NCBI GenBank assembly: GCA_950097015.1
Contig: CATNEN010000025.1
Span: 8,730,501 to 8,794,500, forward strand
Direction: 5' to 3'
Origin: Macrostomum hystrix
Lineage: Eukaryota > Platyhelminthes > Macrostomidae
DNA length: 64,000 nt
Below the pieces are notes generated by a model. It saw only the letters and a list, made by a program, of their open reading frames with translations, searched no databases and was not told the origin of the DNA. A program made the translations under genes and the position numbers. The first letter of the stretch is position 1. Each line of letters opens with the position of its first letter. Positions 44,777 to 58,637 of this stretch are shown here, in pieces.

Positions 44777-46019
44777 TGTCGTGAAATCACGAGTTATTAT
44801 TAACCAATCCTGTTCACTGTACACCCTTGTGGTAATCTCCTTTTCTAACCCCGGTTATTTGCCAGCTCAGCTCCACTCTTTGATCTCTATTATTGATTTT
44901 CCCCCGTGTCCCTTTACACTCTGACCCCTCCAGTCTAGCGTCTGCACCCATCATGTCTCTCCCTCTGCGCTCGTTATCGTGTGTACACCCTAGGGTTTTC
45001 ATACCCTCATTTGTCTCTCCTCGCTGTAGACCCCATCTGTCGCTTGTCCTTAAATTAAATCGGTCACGGAACTCAGATCCAAGATTTATTGTGGAAACGT
45101 TAAACGTTCTTCACTGGAATTCTTCTTCAGGAATTCTTCGCTGGAAGAGTCCGTGGTAGTTAAAAGCGGAAATTTTTTTCCTAATGTAGTGTCAGCTTGT
45201 TTGCCCTTCTATCTCCCCGTGTTATTATTCAGTACTTATTTTTAGACACGTGTTTTTTGCTAAAAGTCACCCACGCCAAGCCGGGCGGACCAGCCGGGGG
45301 AACGGACGCCCACCACCCCGCGAGCGCTACCCCTGGGCTACAGTCCCGGCCAATCAGCGAGCGACCCGGCCTCACTACCTGTCTACCCTCGGCAAGAAGC
45401 TACCCCGGGGCTCAGAACGGCGGTTGCAAGTCTACTGTGATTTGTCGCCTTGGCTACAGCCAGGCATCCACCTCGCCGATCGACCTAATTTGGGGTTAAA
45501 ATGACTCTATAAAAGGAAGCGTGTTTTTGCAGTGACTTTTATCGTTCTCCGCAATTCGCCTCACACTGTGAGAAGCACGTGCAAACCAGTCCACTTTGTT
45601 TTGTCTCTCCCCGCCCGACCACGCTCCGCTTGTTCAGTTAGGTAGCTTTCGGCGCTACGCGTCTTGAGAGTGCGCCGCTGACAAGGGTGGTCTAGATAGG
45701 CGCTTGTTGTCGAAGTCAGTACGTGCTCTCTTCGGAGACTCCGCCGTCACACAGAAGGAGTGCCAACCGATAGGATCTGTCGGGGCAGCGCTGAAAGCAG
45801 AGACAACCGGAGCCTCTCGGGAAGAGTAGGGCGCTGATTAGGCCAGTTTAAGTAAAATTGTTATATCCAAATTGTTAGACTAAACTTGCTTTTCACTGTG
45901 AGCGCGCTATAATTTATTTCCGTGTGAACATCCTTATTCTGTCAATGGAACTTTTAAATCAAGTAAACGAGATTAAAATCAATTCCTGCTCTTATCTGGA
46001 ATCTTAGCGAGTCACAACA
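44777..46019 (+). mobile_element. LTR-like segment with TATA box, unit 2
   Basis: Copy of 32969-34211; TATA box at about 45508. The preceding purine run has one G fewer. Confidence 0.45.
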
Positions 46020-46354
46020 GATTAAATCACTCACAATCAATTTATTCGAGTCTTCGCGTTCATACTGTGTTATTCTTTTTCATTGGGAGTTTCGCCGGGC
46101 CGGAGGAACACGCGGGTCCCATCGCTTATCTATTCCGCTTCGCTCGCTACCGCAGTCTCTATAAACGCTATATAATTCCAGATTCCCTGCTGCTATTGAA
46201 ACCATTGGTAGGACACCGACCCCGGTGAATAGTCGCTAGCTTTAAATTCCTCACGCTCCAGCTAGGACATTCATTTTATTACACTAACGAATTTTAAATG
46301 AATAGAGATGATAAACTTAGGGATTTGACTAAATCAATGAAGTATGTAACAAGA

Positions 46355-48220
46355 AGAAAAATCTAAAGCCTGCGGACTGGTCGCTGACTAGCTATTGTAA
46401 TTTGTAACAGAGTATGATGAGCTGACATTAATAATTGTATTCAGAAATGGACTACAAGTCAAAAAACTAAAAAAATACCCAGCGGGAAAGCCTACCTCGA
46501 ATCTAGCTGAATGTAACTCTAGTTTTTAGGATAGGTTTGAATTTTCTTTTTAGTGCACCAAAGATGCTTTTTGCATCAAAATCATGCACCAAAAAAATCG
46601 TCCAGTTTCAGAAAAATCGGCCAAACAAAAGTTTAACTTAAAATAGCAAGAATAAGTCTAGTTATATATTCTAGCTATATAGTGTCTGTCGTTTTTCGAG
46701 AAAAAAAAATTTTGTTTTAAAATATTTTCATAGCACAGAATAACAAAACTTTACAATTATATTTTTGTTCTTACGCGAAACAAAGTCTGGGTTGTAAAAT
46801 AGCAATCTCTTAATTAAGTATGATAATAAAAAAGAAAAAAGTGAAACGTCTTACCATTGGTACAGTTCATTTTTTAACTTTTCTTGTGTTCTCGCGCGCC
46901 GACTAACTAGCAAGCCTACATTTTATACTATAGATTTGACTGGTTCCTACGTCTCGCTTTTTTTGGTGGAAATTACCAAGGTACGGAAATGTTAAAACCT
47001 CTATCAGAACGTTTACAACTCTTATGTGTTTCTTTCTCATTTTGAACTTTTTATTATTACTTATTTCGATACAGCAATTATGTACAATATAATGTTGTAG
47101 GTATTGCTAATGTAGCTATTTAGCTGGTCAATCAAAGCACTTTGCTGAGTTTTTTTAATCAAAATATACATTTCAACTTGCTAAGGTTTGCTAAGGTAAT
47201 AGACAAATCAACGAAAATATACAAATCAGTTCCTTTAAAAGTATTTCGAGTTAGTGGCGTGACATTTTTTTAAAGAAATGTTTATTTAAATTGAACTATT
47301 TTAAGAAAATATATTATAAATTGTATTAGGAATTTAAGGGATACGTTGCTGTCTTAAAAAACTATCCTAATTGCATGCAATGCAGAAGATGTTGAACTAT
47401 TTAGATCCCCATTTTACCTTACAATATGTGATTGTTGTTTTTTACATCTTGTGATATGATTTTGTTAGTATGCTAAAAAGTTTTTTAAACTCTTTTTAGT
47501 TTTCTACTTGGCAATTTTAAACAGCCCGTGCTGTTTTACACCTTCTTGTAAAATCTTGATATCTTATGAAACTTTGCTGAAATTCAAAAGCTGAAGGAGC
47601 AAGCTATTGAAAATGTAATTCTTATCTATCATTGTTTTTTATTCACCGACTGGAATTACCTGGGTGGGACATCGGTTTTGGACCATATTAGAAGTGGAGG
47701 TGTCTATTTTATGCACCTGTTGTTTCTGCGGTTGAGTCCTATGAAAGGCAATATTTACTCGATTCTTAAATACCTTGTATGATTGTGGCTGTTTTAGTCT
47801 TTTGCAGCTGCTTTAAGAATACTTTATTATTGCTTTTGTATGACAGTTCTTCGTGAGTCACGTTAATCATCTATCTATTTTTCTAACATAGGTATTGTAC
47901 TTGATTTTTTATTAACCTCATTTAACCTCATGGCGTCTTGTATCCAGCTATGTGCAATTTTCTAAGTAATTTTTGTGTATTCTAGTCATATTTATCTAAG
48001 TCACTTTGATAAATGTGGGACTGTTTTATGTGGGACTTCATTTTATCTATTCAAAAAACATCTGAAAAATGTCCTTTTGCACAAACATCTTTGCAATCAT
48101 TTGTATTGATGTTCATTTTTATCTGCTTATTTGTGAAAGTATAGTATATAAAGTATAGTTAATATGAGTACCAATACTGTTGCGTTTTATTGAGTGGATT
48201 TGCTTGTTGTTATTAAAAAA
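46355..48220. other. upstream region of gene copy 3
   Basis: Same as 34547-36412. No coding content recognised. Confidence 0.4.
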
Positions 48221-48335
48221 ATCGAAGTAGGCTTACTAGGAGCAATACAAGATGTACTTTTATGAGGCACAAACTTTTGCATCCTAACATCATAAATCTA
48301 ATTCTTTAACTCTGTTTCAGAACTGAAAGCTTAAC

Positions 48336-51300
48336 ATGACTACAAAACTGAGCTCATTAATCGTTATTTCTCTGCTGCTGATCGGTAAGTTAAGTGGCTT
48401 GTTCGTTGAGGTTACATAATGATATTGATTATTAATTATATTCGCTGATTACACTTGCCCGTTGGGGCTACATGTGCAACACAGCACAGCCGTAGCTATT
48501 GCGCGGCTCATCTGAAGGCAGCATGCAGCTGTTCAGTCCATGGACCGGGGGCCACACCTACCCTCAATTACCAGCTAGTACCCGTTTTACAGCTGGGTGA
48601 ACTGAAGCAATGCTGAGTGAGTTGTCCTGCTAGTGGACACGAATTGTGCCAGCGAAGGCCGAATCGAACCCCCGACCGTCAAGTCGATTAGTTTGAGAAA
48701 ACCACTAGACTACAAACCTGATTTCATATAATTTTATTAAAAATCTGTACTATTAATTATTTATTAAACATTGTCAGATACTGCCAGGTCTGCGGTTTGG
48801 CACTGCATACACAACGTACGCCACGAAGACTTCGTCAAAATCGGAGACATCAACGCGATTAGGGTGAGTAGTATGTTGCAAACGGCCTTTATCGACCAGA
48901 AGATAAGAAATCCTTAGATTAAAGGATACTTATGTACTGAGTACGTAAGCGATGCCTTAAGAATAGCCAAGTAGGCGAGTTTTATAAGCACCCAGTTGTG
49001 TCAGATTTGCAGCCAATAACAATAGACTGCGCTTCCAAAGGCTGTGTGCCTGTACGTGCACTGAGGAGGCCGCGACTCCCCACAAAAGTTTTTATCCGAG
49101 CTAATGCTGGCACTAGTTATATAGATGGCTGAATGTGAAGAAAATGCTATTTAAACGACTTGCTCAACCCCCAAGACACATTTAGCTTCTATTCGTGCGG
49201 TTCTATCCAGTCAGCTGCAAGGAGCCAGGATAAAATAAAGCTGCGTCTGCTGTTTCAGGTGATAACGTATGTCCGAGGCGATCCGGGCTATAGGAAGAAC
49301 CTGGAGTGCAGGTATCTTCTGAGAGTGATCAACTATGACCAGCCCAGACAGATGTACATTGACGTGCCCGTGGTGGACTTTGACAACAATACTGACCCGT
49401 TTTGCAACAAAACCGACGTGTTCAGCTTCTGGCATAAGTACAACGAGAGTGAGTGGCTTGGCTTAAGACAAAAGTTTCCTCTAAGTTTCCTCTCAACCCT
49501 CGACAATTCAACACTCCTATCAAGGAGAAATCGTTTATAGTAATTCAACTAAAACTCCGAGTCACAGTAATTTCGTCGGCTTTCGATGCAAATTAAAACT
49601 CTAACGTGGAAGTACAAGCAGGCAATGTGTGACTTTTTATTAAGGAAAATGTGGTGCTTTCGTTTTGGCTTTACGAGTGTAATTTTATTACTCTATAAAT
49701 ATTGCGAACATCTCTGTTTAATTATTATTGAGTATTCACAACAGCTGCTATCAGCCGACTGCACACATTTCAGCTGCTTGGCGGCGGGAGTCCTGGTGCA
49801 GTGAATCGTCCGTGTCACGCAGTTTCCAATTCTTGCCGTTTAGACGGCAAATAATCAACTTGTGGGACTCGTGAGTAGCACTGCAGCTTCTTACTGAGCT
49901 CTCTTATGAGAATGCGAGTTGAGACCCTGCTGCTTCACTACCCACTTCACTCTGCAGGTCGTACTACCTGACTGCGGAATTCCAGTCTGACAATGAGCAA
50001 GTCCGCTCCGATGCCAAGGGATTGCAGATGAATGTGCAGGTGCTGGGCAGAAATTGCCACAGGAACATGCTGTATCTCGATAACTACTGCTACCTGGTCA
50101 CTCCTGAGAATGTGTCGCCAGCTCAATCCAATCAGGTTGGAAAACTCTTACTCGGCAACTTTTTCACTGTCCGAAACGCCTCTTCTGGCCGGGATATCTT
50201 AGACTTTCTGCGCAGATTCTCTGAGAGAAGTACGCATTTCTTTTTCGAATTTCTGATGAGGATATTTTTGCTCAATTGTGCTCAATCTTGTCACCTCTTT
50301 GCGCTTCCCTCAGACAAAGCCAGGAAAGACGAGTATCCTTACGAGTCGCCACTGGCCCTGACTAATCTCAGACTGTGGACCGGCTACTTTGTGAACGAAT
50401 ACTCCTTCAGCGAGGAGGACCCGGTCATGTTTTACTCAGATCCGATAGACGACTGCATTGTCAAGCAAGTGAAAGTGTGAGTGCTGCTTCTCTATCCTGA
50501 TTCTAGTCTAAAGGATATTGTAAATATCATATGGTTTAGAATGTCAATCATTCGATTTCAGGACTCGTGAGATTTTGACCGGCTGTAATAAAAACCCAGC
50601 GCCTGTAGCCCTTAATTGGCTTAGCAACGGCAGCGTGCATTTTTCCTGTGTGCCAGGCAACGATTCGATGCCAGCTCTGATCCAGTTCAGCCAGATTCCT
50701 AAAACCAAGGGCGACCTGCACCCGCAGCTGTTCCGCACCTGCGACATCGCGCCGCCAACAACGACTACGACTCCGGAACCAACGACAACTACAGCGCCGC
50801 CAACAACGACTACGACTCCGGAACCAACGACAACTACAGCGCCGCCAACAACGACTACGACTCCGGAACCAACGACAACTACAGCGCCGCCAACAACGAC
50901 TACGACTCCGGAACCAACGACAACTACAGCGCCGCCAACAACGACTACGACTCCGGAACCAACGACAACTACAGCGCCGCCAACAACGACTACGACTCCG
51001 GAACCAACGACAACTACAGCGCCGCCAACAGCGACCACGACTCCGGAACCAACGACAACTACAGCGCCGCCAACAACGACTACGACTCCGGAACCAACGA
51101 CAACTACAGCGCCGCCAACAACGACTACGACTCCGGAACCAACGACAACTACAGCGCCGCCAACAACGACTACGACTCCGGAACCAACGACAACTACAGC
51201 GCCGCCAACAACGACTACGACTCCGGAACCAACGACAACTACAGCGCCGCCAACAACGACTACGACTCCGGAACCAACGACAACTACAGCGCCGCCAACA

Positions 51301-52146
51301 ACGACTACGACTCCGGAACCAACGACAACTACAGCGCCGCCAACAACGACTACGACTCCGGAACCAACGACAACTACAGCGCCGCCAACAACGACTACGA
51401 CTCCGGAACCAACGACAACTACAGCGCCGCCAACAACGACTACGACTCCGGAACCAACGACAACTACAGCGCCGCCAACAACGACTACGACTCCGGAACC
51501 AACGACAACTACAGCGCCGCCAACAACGACTACGACTCCGGAACCAACGACAACTACAGCGCCGCCAACAACGACTACGACTCCGGAACCAACGACAACT
51601 ACAGCGCCGCCAACAACGACTACGACTCCGGAACCAACGACAACTACAGCGCCGCCAACAACGACTACGACTCCGGAACCAACGACAACTACAGCGCCGC
51701 CAACAACGACTACGACTCCGGAACCAACGAAAACTACAGCGCCGCAAACAACGACTACGACTCCGGAACCAACGACAACTACAGCGCCGCCAACAACGAC
51801 TACGACTCCGGAACCAACGACAACTACAGCGCCGCCAACAACGACTACGACTCCGGAACCAACGACAACTACAGCGCCGCCAACAACGACTACGACTCCG
51901 GAACCAACGAAAACTACAGCGCCGCAAACAACGACTACGACTCCGGAACCAACGACAACTACAGCGCCGCCAACAACGACTACGACTCCGGAACCAACGA
52001 CAACTACAGCGCCGCCAACAACGACTACGACTCCGGAACCAACGACAACTACAGCGCCGCCACCAATCAGAGCAGTGCCGTCAGCGGCAATACTATCATT
52101 ATTATTGATTTTGTTGTTGCCCTTGTTATCATCGTGGCTATTGTGA
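48336..52146 (+). CDS. tandem surface-protein gene, copy 3
   Basis: Exons 48336-48384, 48778-48863, 49259-49452, 49844-49870, 49958-50229, 50314-50476 and 50562-52146 give 791 codons. The globular part (residues 1-326) reads the same as copy 2; the only protein-level difference I find is 30 more stalk residues (two 15-residue units). The -1 frame again continues past the main stop into IIIIDFVVALVIIVAIVIGV, VVYFSRQRG and a short tail ending at 52211. Same candidate acceptor 15 bases before the ATG. Confidence 0.75.
48444..48718 (-). mobile_element. old SINE family 1 copy in intron 1, unit 3
   Basis: Same as 36636-36910. Confidence 0.8.
50749..52061 (+). repeat. 45-bp stalk repeat, unit 3, about 29.2 copies
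   Basis: The gcgaccacg marker is in unit 7 (two units later than in copy 2); the duplicated aaaact marker (about 51728 and 51908, 180 bp apart) is shared with copy 2. Confidence 0.97.
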
Positions 52147-52211
52147 TCGGTGTCGTTGTCTACTTTAGTCGTCAAAGAGGACAGCAGCCGCCATCAACTA
52201 ATGGGGACTAG

Positions 52212-53848
52212 CCGCCACTGCGGGGTAATCAGAAGGAGAAAAAGGCCAGAAGCCGCTACTGGGGACGAACACTCGGGATTTCAAAAGCGATAGAAACGCT
52301 GTGGCTAAGAGTGTCGGCTTGACTGTGGACAATGTCGAAGGCACTTTCTGAAGTCTGTTTGGTGGGCGCTTTTACTCATAATTTTGCATTGGCTAACAGC
52401 GTTGCTTAATTTTGTTTTGTTTATAAAGACAGAAATGTTTTTACGATCGCTTATTTCCGGTCTGCGAAGGAAGGAAAACCGGAATTGTCATTTTTCTGTT
52501 TTCATTTGAAATCTAAAATAATCTGTAATGCATGCTGAAGAAGCAGAAGTGCCCCATTGTCAGTCGACCTTTCGAACCCCCGCGCGTGCGCGTATCTAGC
52601 TTGTAATTGCGATCCCCGCGACCCAGTTCCTGTATTCCCATGTTTTACTTCTCTGTTTAGTAGTAATTGGTGATGGAGCTAATGATATATTGATAAGGTT
52701 CCGCAATTAAATTTATATTTCCCGAACATAGAATCCTTTTCCCCGGATTCCTATGATTCGAAATCCCCCATCCCCGGATCATTAATTGGTTAACTTGACT
52801 TGCTACATATCGAATTAAAGTAAGGATGCGAGAGGAAGCAGTCTATCTATTTGTGTGGTTATTATTATCATTAGTTAGAGGTTAGGATATAATTCTCCAT
52901 CCTCAATACCGTTTTCTGATTGTTAGTTGTTAGATTGTTTCGTAATTGATTGTAGTAATTTGTCTGCAGCAATATATTTGAAGCAATACCTGTCTTTAAT
53001 TTCACTATTCTAATTATACGTTCCTTAAATATTTGGGCTTAAGTTATTATTGTAGTGTCTGTTATTAATGCTTCTGATGACAGCTGTTGTATCTTAAATA
53101 ACTGACGCAACGGAGATTCAGATTTGTTAGACTTAGAGTAATAAGGAAAACACGCCGATAGGCGGCACTCGGCAGGCAGACGAATAGGAGTGTGTATTTG
53201 ATATATTATAGCAATAGCCGTACGATATACGCATGAGTGCAGAGGTCGGGGCTTTTATTTATAGGCCCAAAGGCGTGTGGAGAGAGCATTCTAGAAAGTT
53301 ACTAAAAATAGACTACACGGGAAAGTTCTGGAACCAGTGATGGACTTAACGCCTTACGACAAAGAATAGAAATTTCTGGAAAGTTCCCGGGAATTACAGC
53401 AACAATAGTCTCAACAGCTGCAGCGACCCTTTTGACCCTTTCGGCCAATCGGCAATTTATTGGCCGATTTATAATATTTGTGAAGTTAAAATAGGAGGCC
53501 GCATCAAGAAAAAGATGTAGCTAGTTTAACCTGTCCTCAGGTGACGGCAATTCTTTCGGACTGTTCTAGACCTAGTGCCACGGCCATAGTATTCGCTATA
53601 CCATTATCTTAGTTCCTTTCGGCTTAGGCTCTATAGGTTCTTTAGGTTCTCAGTGCAGCTTTTTCGAAACAGTTGCAACTAGTTAGCTGATTTAAAAGTA
53701 ATTAAGCTAGTCATTTTGATCAAATCAAAATGCAAAAGTACTGAGAACACGTCTAGTCCTTTATAAAGCTGAGCTGCGGAGCATGCTCCATTTTATCTAA
53801 GATTGCAATCTCTGCTTGAACAAACACATGGGCAACGTTGCGAACACG
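52212..53848. other. gene 3' flank, unit 3
   Basis: Same as 28313-29949. No gene recognised. Confidence 0.4.
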
Positions 53849-54134
53849 TTGTCGGGCCATTGTCATGTTCCTGTGCCGCATCGCCAAGATCACCAAACTG
53901 AGCAGCGTCACTCTCAGGATGCTGTACAGGGCCTACGGTGAGAGTGCTCTCACCTACGGCGCCCCAATCTTGACTCTGATCTGCGTCACCAACCAGATCA
54001 AGCTGCAAAAGATCTAAACCCTTGCTCTGCGCATCTGCTATGGTGTGCCTTCTTACCTGAGCACCGAATACCTTCACAAACTGGCCGACATGCCAATGCT
54101 CTCAGCCAGAGAAAGCAGCTCGGTGTGGCCTGCA
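53849..54134 (+). mobile_element. LINE reverse-transcriptase fragment, unit 3
   Basis: Identical to 29950-30235. Confidence 0.75.
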
Positions 54135-54453
54135 TGCATGCCTTTTTATTTCAATTTTTATTTCAATATTTCAATTTTTATTAGATCCCTTCTTTGTGCG
54201 GGATTTCCCCTGTATATTTCTGCCTATTTTATCTCCCAATGCGTGCCTAAATATAGCCTTGCAAATATTGAATATTTTTTTGTTTCATTAAGGCTCAATA
54301 TTCGCATAAAATAAGCCAAATCAAATCGAGTGTATATATATTATGAATTTCGATTAAATCCAATAATAGTCTGCGGCAGAGTTTTTCGAAACTGATCAGC
54401 AGCCCCAGTCAAATAGGGAATTCGTTTTAACAACAACCTATTATACCCTTGCC

Positions 54454-54519
54454 TCAACCATAACCCTAAACCTAAACCTAACCCTAAACCAAACCGTAAC
54501 CCTAAACCTAACCTTAATG
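54454..54519. repeat. degenerate telomere-like tract, unit 3
   Basis: Same sequence as 30555-30620. Confidence 0.6.
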
Positions 54520-54900
54520 TTGTGACTGATTGTGTGAGTACACTTGCCCTGTGAGTAAACCTAGCGTGAGTCACTTTATACACAAAATACAAGATACTAA
54601 ATTGTGTATTTAGTATCTCCGTAATTAACCCGTCCAGTTTAACTAATCTTTAGCGGTATTCTTTAATTATTTGCGCGAATTCACTGAACAAGTTTCCAAG
54701 AAATTCGACTACTGCTTAATTCGACTTCTTTTTCTATTCCGGTATCACGCCGTATGCTACTATGGACTATGCTACTGTAAATATTTACTGCTTTGCCTTT
54801 ATCACTTATTAGACTGACGTAATATTTTATTCCTATGTTACAGTTCTTTTCATTATGACGTATTTAAATGATGTGCTCTGTGGCTGCTATCTGCAATTAA

Positions 54901-55209
54901 TAATTAATAATTGATTACACCTGCCCCAATTGGGTCAGATGTGCAGCCGACAGCACAGCCGCAGCTAATGCGCGGCGCATCTGAAGGCTGCGTACAGCTG
55001 TTCAGTCCATGGACTGGGGGGACGCCACACCCACCTTCAATTATCCCAGCTGATGCTGGTACCCATTTAACAGCTGGGTGAACTGAAGCAATGCAGAGTT
55101 AAGTGTCTTGCTAAAGGACACAAATTGTTTCAGGGGAGTCGGGAATCGAACCCCCGACCTTCAAGTCGTGAGTCCGACGCCCTAACCACTAGGCTACAAC
55201 CTCTGTTCA
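54901..55209 (-). mobile_element. SINE family 1, unit 3
   Basis: Same insertion and target duplication as in units 1 and 2. Confidence 0.92.
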
Positions 55210-55410
55210 ATCTGCAATTAAAATAGGCCTACTTTGTCTATAGTCGGCTAGCTAGCTAACGATTAAATGCTGAACAGCGAATTATATAACTATTTGACAA
55301 GCTCCTATGATTTGGCATTGCAAGCATATATGGAGCTATGCAGTAAATAAAAAACAGGCTAGACCTATTTCAGTTCTTATTGATTGAACATAATCTTCAT
55401 TACAACAAGT

Positions 55411-56876
55411 AATATCTGCATTAATTGCATTCTCTGCATTAATCTCTGCATTAATTGCATTCTCTGCATTAATCTCTGCATTAATCTCTGCATTAATCTC
55501 TGCATTAATTGCATTCTCTGCATTAATCTCTGCATTAATTGCATTCTTTGCATTAATCTCTGCATCAATTGCATTCTCTGCATTAATCTCTGCATCAATT
55601 GCATTCTCTGCATTAATATCTGCATTAATCTCTGCATTAATATCTGCATTAATTGCATTCTCTGCATTAATCTCTGCATTAATTGCATTCTCTGCATTAA
55701 TCTCTGCATTAATTGCATTCTCTGCATTAATCTCTGCATTAATCTCTGCATCAATTGCATTCTCTGCATTAATCTCTGCATTAATCTCTGCATTAATTGC
55801 ATTCTCTGCATTAATCTCTGCATTAATCTCTGCATTAATTGCACTCTCTGCATTAATCTCTGCATTAATCTCTGCATTAATTGCATTCTTTGCATTAATC
55901 TCTGCATTAATCTCTGCATTAATCTCTGCATTAATCTCTGCATTAATCTCTGCATTAATTGCATTCTCTGCATTAATCTCTGCATTAATTGCATTCTCTG
56001 CATTAATCTCTGCATTAATTGCATTCTCTGCATTAATCTCTGCATTAATCTCTGCATTAATTGCACTCTCTGCATTAATCTCTGCATTAATCTCTGCATT
56101 AATTGCATTCTTTGCATTAATCTCTGCATTAATCTCTGCATTAATCTCTGCATTAATCTCTGCATTAATCTCTGCATTAATTGCATTCTCTGCATTAATC
56201 TCTGCATTAATTGCATTCTCTGCATTAATATCTGCATTAATTGCATTCTCTGCATTAATCTCTGCATTAATCTCTGCATTAATTGCATTCTCTGCATTAA
56301 TCTCTGCATTAATTGCATTCTCTGCATTAATCTCTGCATTAATTGCACTCTTTGCATTAATCTCTGCATTAATTGCATTCTCTGCATTAATCTCTGCATT
56401 AATCTCTGCATTAATCTCTGCATTAATTGCACTCTTTGCATTAATCTCTGCATTAATTGCATTCTCTGCATTAATCTCTGCATTAATTGCATTCTCTGCA
56501 TTAATCTCTGCATTAATTGCATTCTCTGCATTAATCTCTGCATTAATTGCATTCTCTGCATTAATCTCTGCATTAATTGCATTCTCTGCATTAATATCTG
56601 CATTAATTGCATTCTCTGCATTAATCTCTGCATTAATTGCATTCTCTGCATTAATATCTGCATTAATTGCATTCTCTGCATTAATATCTGCATTAATTGC
56701 ATTCTCTGCATTAATCTCTGCATTAATTGCATTCTCTGCATTAATCTCTGCATTAATTGCATTCTCTGCATTAATCTCTGCATTAATTGCATTCTCTGCA
56801 TTAATCTCTGCATTAATTGCATTCTCTGCATTAATCTCTGCATTAATTGCATTCTCTGCATTAATCTCTGCATTAA
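55411..56876. repeat. CTGCATTAAT satellite, unit 3, 1466 bp
   Basis: The longest array. A block of about 222 bp carrying the ctttgcatt and gcactctctgc variants occurs twice in a row (variant positions near 55888 and 56110), an internal duplication not seen in units 1 and 2. Confidence 0.95.
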
Positions 56877-57059
56877 AAATAAAAACTACAATTAATATCT
56901 TCAAACTGTCATCCATGTTTTTGAGCTACATCTCTTTTTTATAAATGCTTCTGAAGTTAAATTGCATTTAGCGACTCGTAATTATCCCAATTAACTTTCC
57001 CAACCCCTGTCATGCCTTCTAAATGATTTCATAAAAAATGGCTTCGATTTTTGGGGGAG

Positions 57060-58302
57060 TGTCGTGAAATCACGAGTTATTATTAACCAATCCTGTTCAC
57101 TGTACACCCTTGTGGTAATCTCCTTTTCTAACCCCGGTTATTTGCCAGCTCAGCTCCACTCTTTGATCTCTATTATTGATTTTCCCCCGTGTCCCTTTAC
57201 ACTCTGACCCCTCCAGTCTAGCGTCTGCACCCATCATGTCTCTCCCTCTGCGCTCGTTATCGTGTGTACACCCTAGGGTTTTCATACCCTCATTTGTCTC
57301 TCCTCGCTGTAGACCCCATCTGTCGCTTGTCCTTAAATTAAATCGGTCACGGAACTCAGATCCAAGATTTATTGTGGAAACGTTAAACGTTCTTCACTGG
57401 AATTCTTCTTCAGGAATTCTTCGCTGGAAGAGTCCGTGGTAGTTAAAAGCGGAAATTTTTTTCCTAATGTAGTGTCAGCTTGTTTGCCCTTCTATCTCCC
57501 CGTGTTATTATTCAGTACTTATTTTTAGACACGTGTTTTTTGCTAAAAGTCACCCACGCCAAGCCGGGCGGACCAGCCGGGGGAACGGACGCCCACCACC
57601 CCGCGAGCGCTACCCCTGGGCTACAGTCCCGGCCAATCAGCGAGCGACCCGGCCTCACTACCTGTCTACCCTCGGCAAGAAGCTACCCCGGGGCTCAGAA
57701 CGGCGGTTGCAAGTCTACTGTGATTTGTCGCCTTGGCTACAGCCAGGCATCCACCTCGCCGATCGACCTAATTTGGGGTTAAAATGACTCTATAAAAGGA
57801 AGCGTGTTTTTGCAGTGACTTTTATCGTTCTCCGCAATTCGCCTCACACTGTGAGAAGCACGTGCAAACCAGTCCACTTTGTTTTGTCTCTCCCCGCCCG
57901 ACCACGCTCCGCTTGTTCAGTTAGGTAGCTTTCGGCGCTACGCGTCTTGAGAGTGCGCCGCTGACAAGGGTGGTCTAGATAGGCGCTTGTTGTCGAAGTC
58001 AGTACGTGCTCTCTTCGGAGACTCCGCCGTCACACAGAAGGAGTGCCAACCGATAGGATCTGTCGGGGCAGCGCTGAAAGCAGAGACAACCGGAGCCTCT
58101 CGGGAAGAGTAGGGCGCTGATTAGGCCAGTTTAAGTAAAATTGTTATATCCAAATTGTTAGACTAAACTTGCTTTTCACTGTGAGCGCGCTATAATTTAT
58201 TTCCGTGTGAACATCCTTATTCTGTCAATGGAACTTTTAAATCAAGTAAACGAGATTAAAATCAATTCCTGCTCTTATCTGGAATCTTAGCGAGTCACAA
58301 CA
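57060..58302 (+). mobile_element. LTR-like segment with TATA box, unit 3
   Basis: Copy of 32969-34211; TATA box at about 57791. Confidence 0.45.
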
Positions 58303-58637
58303 GATTAAATCACTCACAATCAATTTATTCGAGTCTTCGCGTTCATACTGTGTTATTCTTTTTCATTGGGAGTTTCGCCGGGCCGGAGGAACACGCGGGT
58401 CCCATCGCTTATCTATTCCGCTTCGCTCGCTACCGCAGTCTCTATAAACGCTATATAATTCCAGATTCCCTGCTGCTATTGAAACCATTGGTAGGACACC
58501 GACCCCGGTGAATAGTCGCTAGCTTTAAATTCCTCACGCTCCAGCTAGGACATTCATTTTATTACACTAACGAATTTTAAATGAATAGAGATGATAAACT
58601 TAGGGATTTGACTAAATCAATGAAGTATGTAACAAGA

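Larger units (their letters stand above)
36413..48220. repeat. tandem 12-kb unit 2 (11,808 bp)
   Basis: Same order as unit 1. Shorter because the stalk array has about 27 repeats and the satellite is 192 bp shorter. Elsewhere downstream of the stalk I see only isolated single-base differences from unit 1 (for example near 41598 and 44685). Confidence 0.97.
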
